From the NCBI GenBank assembly GCA_009692395.1, contig SHZG01000099.1:1-8503 (forward strand): a DNA stretch of 8,503 nt, written 5' to 3'. The position numbers and the translations under genes are program-made. The DNA comes from Methylococcales bacterium (GTDB taxonomy: Bacteria > Pseudomonadota > Gammaproteobacteria > Methylococcales > Methylomonadaceae). Each line of letters opens with the position of its first letter. The stretch's first letter is position 1. Below the pieces are notes generated by a model, which was not told the origin of the DNA, ran no database searches, and saw only the letters and a list, made by a program, of their open reading frames with translations. Shown one piece after another: positions 6,087 through 8,503 of the stretch.

Positions 6087-7283
6087 ATGAAAAAACTACT
6101 TTATTTTTTAGCTCCTTTTCTTAGCGTTATCATCATCGCTGTTGCTGGTTATCAATGGTTACGCAGCCTTGATAATCATGGCTATGTCATCATTGGCATA
6201 GGTCATTGGTCTTTAGAAAAATCGTTGGTTGATTTTATAAGTGGTCTGGCAATTAGTTTTTTTATTCTGTATCTGTTTTTCAGATGGCTAGGTTGGTTGT
6301 TTAGAATCCCTAGTCAATTAAAACGTCGTGGCATCAACATTAAATTTAATCGTTCGCAAGAAGCCTTAATTGCTGGCTTAGTGGATTCAGCAGAAGGTAA
6401 TTTTGAACGTGCAGAAAATGTGTTAATTAAACACGCACCTCATAGTGGCGCACCGTTGATTCATTATTTAACCGCTGCAAGAGCCGCACAATCACGCGGC
6501 GCGTTAGAAAAAAGAGATCAATACCTAAAGCAAGCCGCCGATCAAGCACCTGATTCCAGCTTGGCAATTGGCTTAACTCAAGCAGAGCTGCATTTATCAG
6601 GCAAAGAATTTACCCAAGCACTAAACACGCTGACACAACTGCATGCAATCGACCCTTCTCATGCAGGGGTTTTAAAATTACTGCACCAAACTTATCAGTA
6701 TCTAGGTGATTGGGAGGGTATACAAAAACTCATTCCCTCATTACATAAAAATAAAGTGCTGATGGCAGCGGAAGTAAAACTACTGGAAGCTGACGTTTTT
6801 ATTGAATTATTAAAGCAAGCAGACGATGCTGAAAAAATTGAATCATTATGGGCAGAAATCCCTAAGTACATAAAAACGATGCACGGGGTCTTGATTACTT
6901 ATTTTAGCGTTATGCTTGAGGTGGGTGCGGGAGCAACCATCGAGAACGAATTAACAAAAGCGTTATCGGCAAACTGGGACGAGAATTTACTCCTACTATT
7001 TAGCAAAATTTCGTCAAACGGTGTCGAAAAACAACTTAAAATGGCTGAACTGTGGCTACCATTTCATCCCGATAACGCGCTGTTGTTGATGATATTGGGC
7101 AAGCTAAGTGCTAAATGTAACGATGTCGAAAAAGCCAAAGCCTACCTAACACAAAGTATTACTATCACGCCAACAGTGCAGGCTTATCATACATTAGGTG
7201 ATGTGATGCTAGATCAAGGTGACAAAGACAGTGCGAGCCAATGCTATAAACAGGCGTTAGAGTTGGTTCTGGCAGCGTCATAG
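6087..7283 (+). CDS. hemY: HemY-family inner-membrane TPR protein
   Basis: 398 residues, the usual length. The N-terminal HemY domain (PF07219-type) has two membrane segments, about 4-25 and 48-72, followed by FRIPSQLKRRG (72-82). The rest is helical TPR-like repeats: SAEGNFERAENVLIKHAP (101-118), FTQALNTLTQLHAIDPSHAG (175-194), MAELWLPFHPDNALLLMILG (319-338), and two canonical C-terminal repeats from about 342 to 393 (NDVEKAKAYLTQSITITP and HTLGDVMLDQGDKDSASQCY). TPR arrays bind proteins, so HemY probably scaffolds late haem steps or couples the pathway to the membrane. It is not protoporphyrinogen oxidase, the unrelated Gram-positive enzyme also called HemY. It starts 14 bases after hemX and is the last gene of the hem operon. 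Confidence 0.93.
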   Translation: MKKLLYFLAPFLSVIIIAVAGYQWLRSLDNHGYVIIGIGHWSLEKSLVDFISGLAISFFILYLFFRWLGWLFRIPSQLKRRGINIKFNRSQEALIAGLVDSAEGNFERAENVLIKHAPHSGAPLIHYLTAARAAQSRGALEKRDQYLKQAADQAPDSSLAIGLTQAELHLSGKEFTQALNTLTQLHAIDPSHAGVLKLLHQTYQYLGDWEGIQKLIPSLHKNKVLMAAEVKLLEADVFIELLKQADDAEKIESLWAEIPKYIKTMHGVLITYFSVMLEVGAGATIENELTKALSANWDENLLLLFSKISSNGVEKQLKMAELWLPFHPDNALLLMILGKLSAKCNDVEKAKAYLTQSITITPTVQAYHTLGDVMLDQGDKDSASQCYKQALELVLAAS

Positions 7284-7298
7284 CAATGGTAAAAGGAT

Positions 7299-7350
7299 AC
7301 CGCTTGTCGAACCACATTCACACTTCGACAAGTTCAGTGCGAGCGGTTTT
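7299..7350. terminator. REP-like palindrome between convergent genes, likely hem operon terminator
   Basis: The inner arms CTTGTCGAA (7303-7311) and TTCGACAAG (7324-7332) pair perfectly over 9 bp with a 12-base loop. Outer arms accgct (7299-7304) and agcggt (7342-7347) allow an alternative or extended stem, followed by tttt on the plus strand. The stem starts 15 bases after the hemY stop, and the element lies just downstream of the convergent DUF2380-like gene, so it may end transcription from both sides. The string ttcgacaag-tcagtgcga-cgg closely resembles interspersed palindromes found repeatedly in many bacterial genomes, so it may be one copy of a REP/MITE family. Confidence 0.6.
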
Positions 7351-7362
7351 GTAATCATTTCA

Positions 7363-7902
7363 TTAGCGGGTAGTTCTAGGAGGCGGGGGCGTATAAGTGT
7401 TCTCTAAGTTTTTATCCACATTTGATGCAAATGTTTCAACCGCTTTTAACGTTAATTTTTTATCCCCGCCTTTTGTTTCTACCACATAATTTTCTATCAA
7501 ACCACCACCATCAGTCTTAATTAAATGCCCCATTAGATAAGCAAATAAAAAACTAGGTTTATGCAGTCTGCCAACTAATACATAATCAGCACCTACTTTC
7601 TTCCCTAATTCTGCGGCAATATCGTTGTGGTCAAAAAGATACCCAAAACCACCATTGGCTTCGTGTTGAGTATTTAAGTCGATAGCAATAATTTTATAGC
7701 CCGCGCCTTTCAATTCATTTTCCAGCATAGGCTTGATACTTGCCGTTCTTTCAATTTCAGCGGGTATTCGAGGTGCTAGCGTTACGTCACTTAATTCAAA
7801 ATCTAATATAGCAATACGGGTTTCAGCAAATACGCCAACACCACACAAACATAAAAAAACTGCACACAATGGTCTATGCAGTCCTAACTTTTTACTCATC
7901 AT
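7363..7902 (-). CDS. Secreted DUF2380-like protein of unknown function
   Basis: 179 residues. A classical signal peptide is visible: basic start MSKK, hydrophobic core 11-24, and likely cleavage after VFA26. The mature part begins with RIAILDFELSDVT (29-41), then AEIERTASIKPMLENEL (48-64), GYKIIAIDL (68-76), LGKKVGADYVLVGRLHKPSF (99-118) and YVVETKGG (139-146). This order (an AI-LDFEL opening, a helix, and a GADY-hLVG-R-h-K strand) fits proteins annotated as DUF2380/DUF3280, in an arrangement reminiscent of periplasmic CsgG/FlgO-like folds. No catalytic motif is recognised. The tail is PPPPRTTR. The start has AGAGGA 7 bases upstream. It lies 32 bases downstream of the DksA-like gene on the same strand, so the two may be co-transcribed. 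The family call is from memory of the motif pattern and is moderately sure. Confidence 0.65.
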   Translation of the reverse strand: MMSKKLGLHRPLCAVFLCLCGVGVFAETRIAILDFELSDVTLAPRIPAEIERTASIKPMLENELKGAGYKIIAIDLNTQHEANGGFGYLFDHNDIAAELGKKVGADYVLVGRLHKPSFLFAYLMGHLIKTDGGGLIENYVVETKGGDKKLTLKAVETFASNVDKNLENTYTPPPPRTTR

Positions 7903-7909
7903 AATAGCA

Positions 7910-7915
7910 TCCTCT
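7910..7915 (-). promoter_or_regulatory. Ribosome binding site of the DUF2380-like gene
   Basis: tcctct on the plus strand reads AGAGGA on the minus strand, 7 bases upstream of the first of two adjacent ATG codons (7902-7900). The spacing favours the first ATG. Confidence 0.6.
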
Positions 7916-7934
7916 GTTTACTTAAATGCTTGGC

Positions 7935-8270
7935 TTAATGAGAAGCCACGCTCGCACACTTAAAACACATAGTAGAATAAGGGATTGTTTTCAAACGCTC
8001 AGCATTGATAGGTTCACCGCATACCTGACACGTTCCGTAGTCACCACTTTCTATTTTGGACAGGGCTTTAATCATGCCTATTTCTGTTCTGGCAGAATTG
8101 CCTAGATAATCTTCAACTTCATTATTTTCATTTTGAGTTGCCTGTTCTGCAAAATCTTTTTCTACAGGCTCATCTGTATGTCTTACATCATCGGTAATTT
8201 TTGCGAGGCGTTCATCAAGCTCTTCCAGCATTTCACACAGTACCGACTTAAGGTCTTCAAAGTCATTCAT
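7935..8270 (-). CDS. TraR/DksA-type C4 zinc-finger protein
   Basis: 111 residues from the chosen ATG. The N-terminal half is a predicted coiled coil (DLKSVLCEMLEELDERLAKI). Next comes DFAEQA (39-44), which aligns with the coiled-coil tip DxxDxA of E. coli DksA (DPADRA). The family segment YLGNSARTEIGMIKALSKIE (55-74) follows, then a C4 zinc finger C81-x2-C84...C102-x2-C105. Such proteins enter the RNA polymerase secondary channel and modulate transcription, with or without ppGpp. It is shorter than E. coli DksA (151 residues), lacking the N-terminal extension, so it is a TraR/DksA2-like paralogue and probably not the main DksA. A longer frame begins at TTG 8297, but ATG 8270 is preferred because GGGA lies 6 bases upstream and conserved homology begins near it. 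It precedes the secreted DUF2380-like gene by 32 bases. Confidence 0.85.
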   Translation of the reverse strand: MNDFEDLKSVLCEMLEELDERLAKITDDVRHTDEPVEKDFAEQATQNENNEVEDYLGNSARTEIGMIKALSKIESGDYGTCQVCGEPINAERLKTIPYSTMCFKCASVASH

Positions 8271-8276
8271 CATCAT

Positions 8277-8280
8277 TCCC
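8277..8280 (-). promoter_or_regulatory. Ribosome binding site deciding the DksA-like start
   Basis: tccc on the plus strand reads GGGA on the minus strand, six bases (atgatg) before ATG 8270-8268. Three adjacent in-frame ATGs (8276, 8273 and 8270) follow it. Only the last has normal spacing, but mixed initiation is possible. Confidence 0.4.
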
Positions 8281-8354
8281 ATAGTTACTAATAACAAGGC
8301 GTTTGCTCTATACTATCGCCCATATAATATCGATGTCTTCACAATTCAGCATCC

Positions 8355-8503
8355 TATAGTATTTTAGTTTTAACATAATCCATTTATTTCTATAAAATCC
8401 CATGAAAAAAGCCTACAGCGAAGATCTGAGAAAATGCGTAATAAACTGCTACGAAGCAGGATTTCCCAAGACTTTAATTATACAGATATTTACTATAGGA
8501 AAA
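8355..8503 (+). mobile_element. Left end of an IS630-type element (runs off the window)
   Basis: An AT-rich stretch starting tatagtattttag at 8355 leads into the transposase start at 8402. IS630 elements insert at TA and have short terminal inverted repeats close to the transposase gene, so an end in this area is expected. The exact boundary is a guess, because the right end lies outside the window and no inverted repeat can be matched. Confidence 0.4.
8402..8503 (+). CDS. IS630-family transposase, N-terminal end only (partial, leaves at right)
   Basis: ATG 8402 opens a frame that runs to the window edge (34 residues): MKKAYSEDLRKCVINCYEAG followed by FPKTLIIQIFTIGK. This is the typical start of IS630/Tc1-like transposases, whose N-terminal helix-turn-helix begins M-K-x-Y-S-x-D-L-R-x-x-(V/I). 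The second helix is less typical than the usual SxxEIAxxFxVS. The catalytic DDE domain is outside the window. The gene points away from the DksA-like gene, placing an insertion about 130 bases upstream of that gene. Confidence 0.75.
   Translation, partial: MKKAYSEDLRKCVINCYEAGFPKTLIIQIFTIGK

Noticed and set aside
6087..7283. HemY as protoporphyrinogen oxidase
   Set aside because: There is no FAD-binding GxGxxG at the N-terminus. Instead there are two membrane segments and TPR repeats, as in the proteobacterial HemY family.
7733..7963. Plus-strand frame across the start of the DUF2380-like gene
   Set aside because: It is antisense to the signal peptide region and the adjacent gap, with no ribosome site or recognisable product.

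Overview
The window looks like a chromosomal stretch of a moderate-GC gammaproteobacterium. The main evidence is the contiguous hemC-hemD-hemX-hemY cluster, an arrangement typical of Gammaproteobacteria, with HemX and HemY both present. IS debris at both ends and REP-like intergenic palindromes suggest a repeat-rich genome such as those of large sulfur-oxidising or methanotrophic gammaproteobacteria. That narrower placement is only an impression and has not been tested by phylogeny.

Left part (1-2908): the 3' end of an IS110-type transposase gene is followed by about 130 bases of intergenic DNA with nested inverted repeats. Then come three genes on the minus strand, read right to left: apbE (lipoprotein FAD:protein FMN transferase), a cinA-family gene whose C-terminal amidohydrolase domain looks degenerate, and a Nudix hydrolase. 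The first pair is 15 bases apart and the second pair overlaps by 8 bases, so they probably form one operon. All three products act on dinucleotide or nucleotide-diphosphate compounds (FAD, ADP-ribose or NMN-type molecules). This suggests cofactor maturation and housecleaning, but the link is inferred.

Middle (2909-7283): a divergent promoter region of about 166 bases holds two palindromic elements. It is followed by a plus-strand haem-biosynthesis operon. hemC (porphobilinogen deaminase, TTG start) and hemD (uroporphyrinogen-III synthase) overlap by 4 bases, as do hemD and hemX, and hemY follows 14 bases after hemX. HemC and HemD convert porphobilinogen to uroporphyrinogen III. HemX and HemY are inner-membrane proteins of poorly defined role that are usually encoded with them.

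Right part (7284-8503): a stem-loop/REP-like element lies between the convergent hemY and a small secreted DUF2380-like protein gene. That gene lies downstream of a TraR/DksA-type zinc-finger gene on the minus strand. Past the zinc-finger promoter region, the window ends in the first 34 codons of an IS630-type transposase on the plus strand. No tRNA, rRNA or CRISPR array was seen. No convincing new system is visible. The best leads are the degenerate CinA C-domain next to a Nudix enzyme, the two divergent-promoter palindromes, and the DksA-like/secreted-protein pair.
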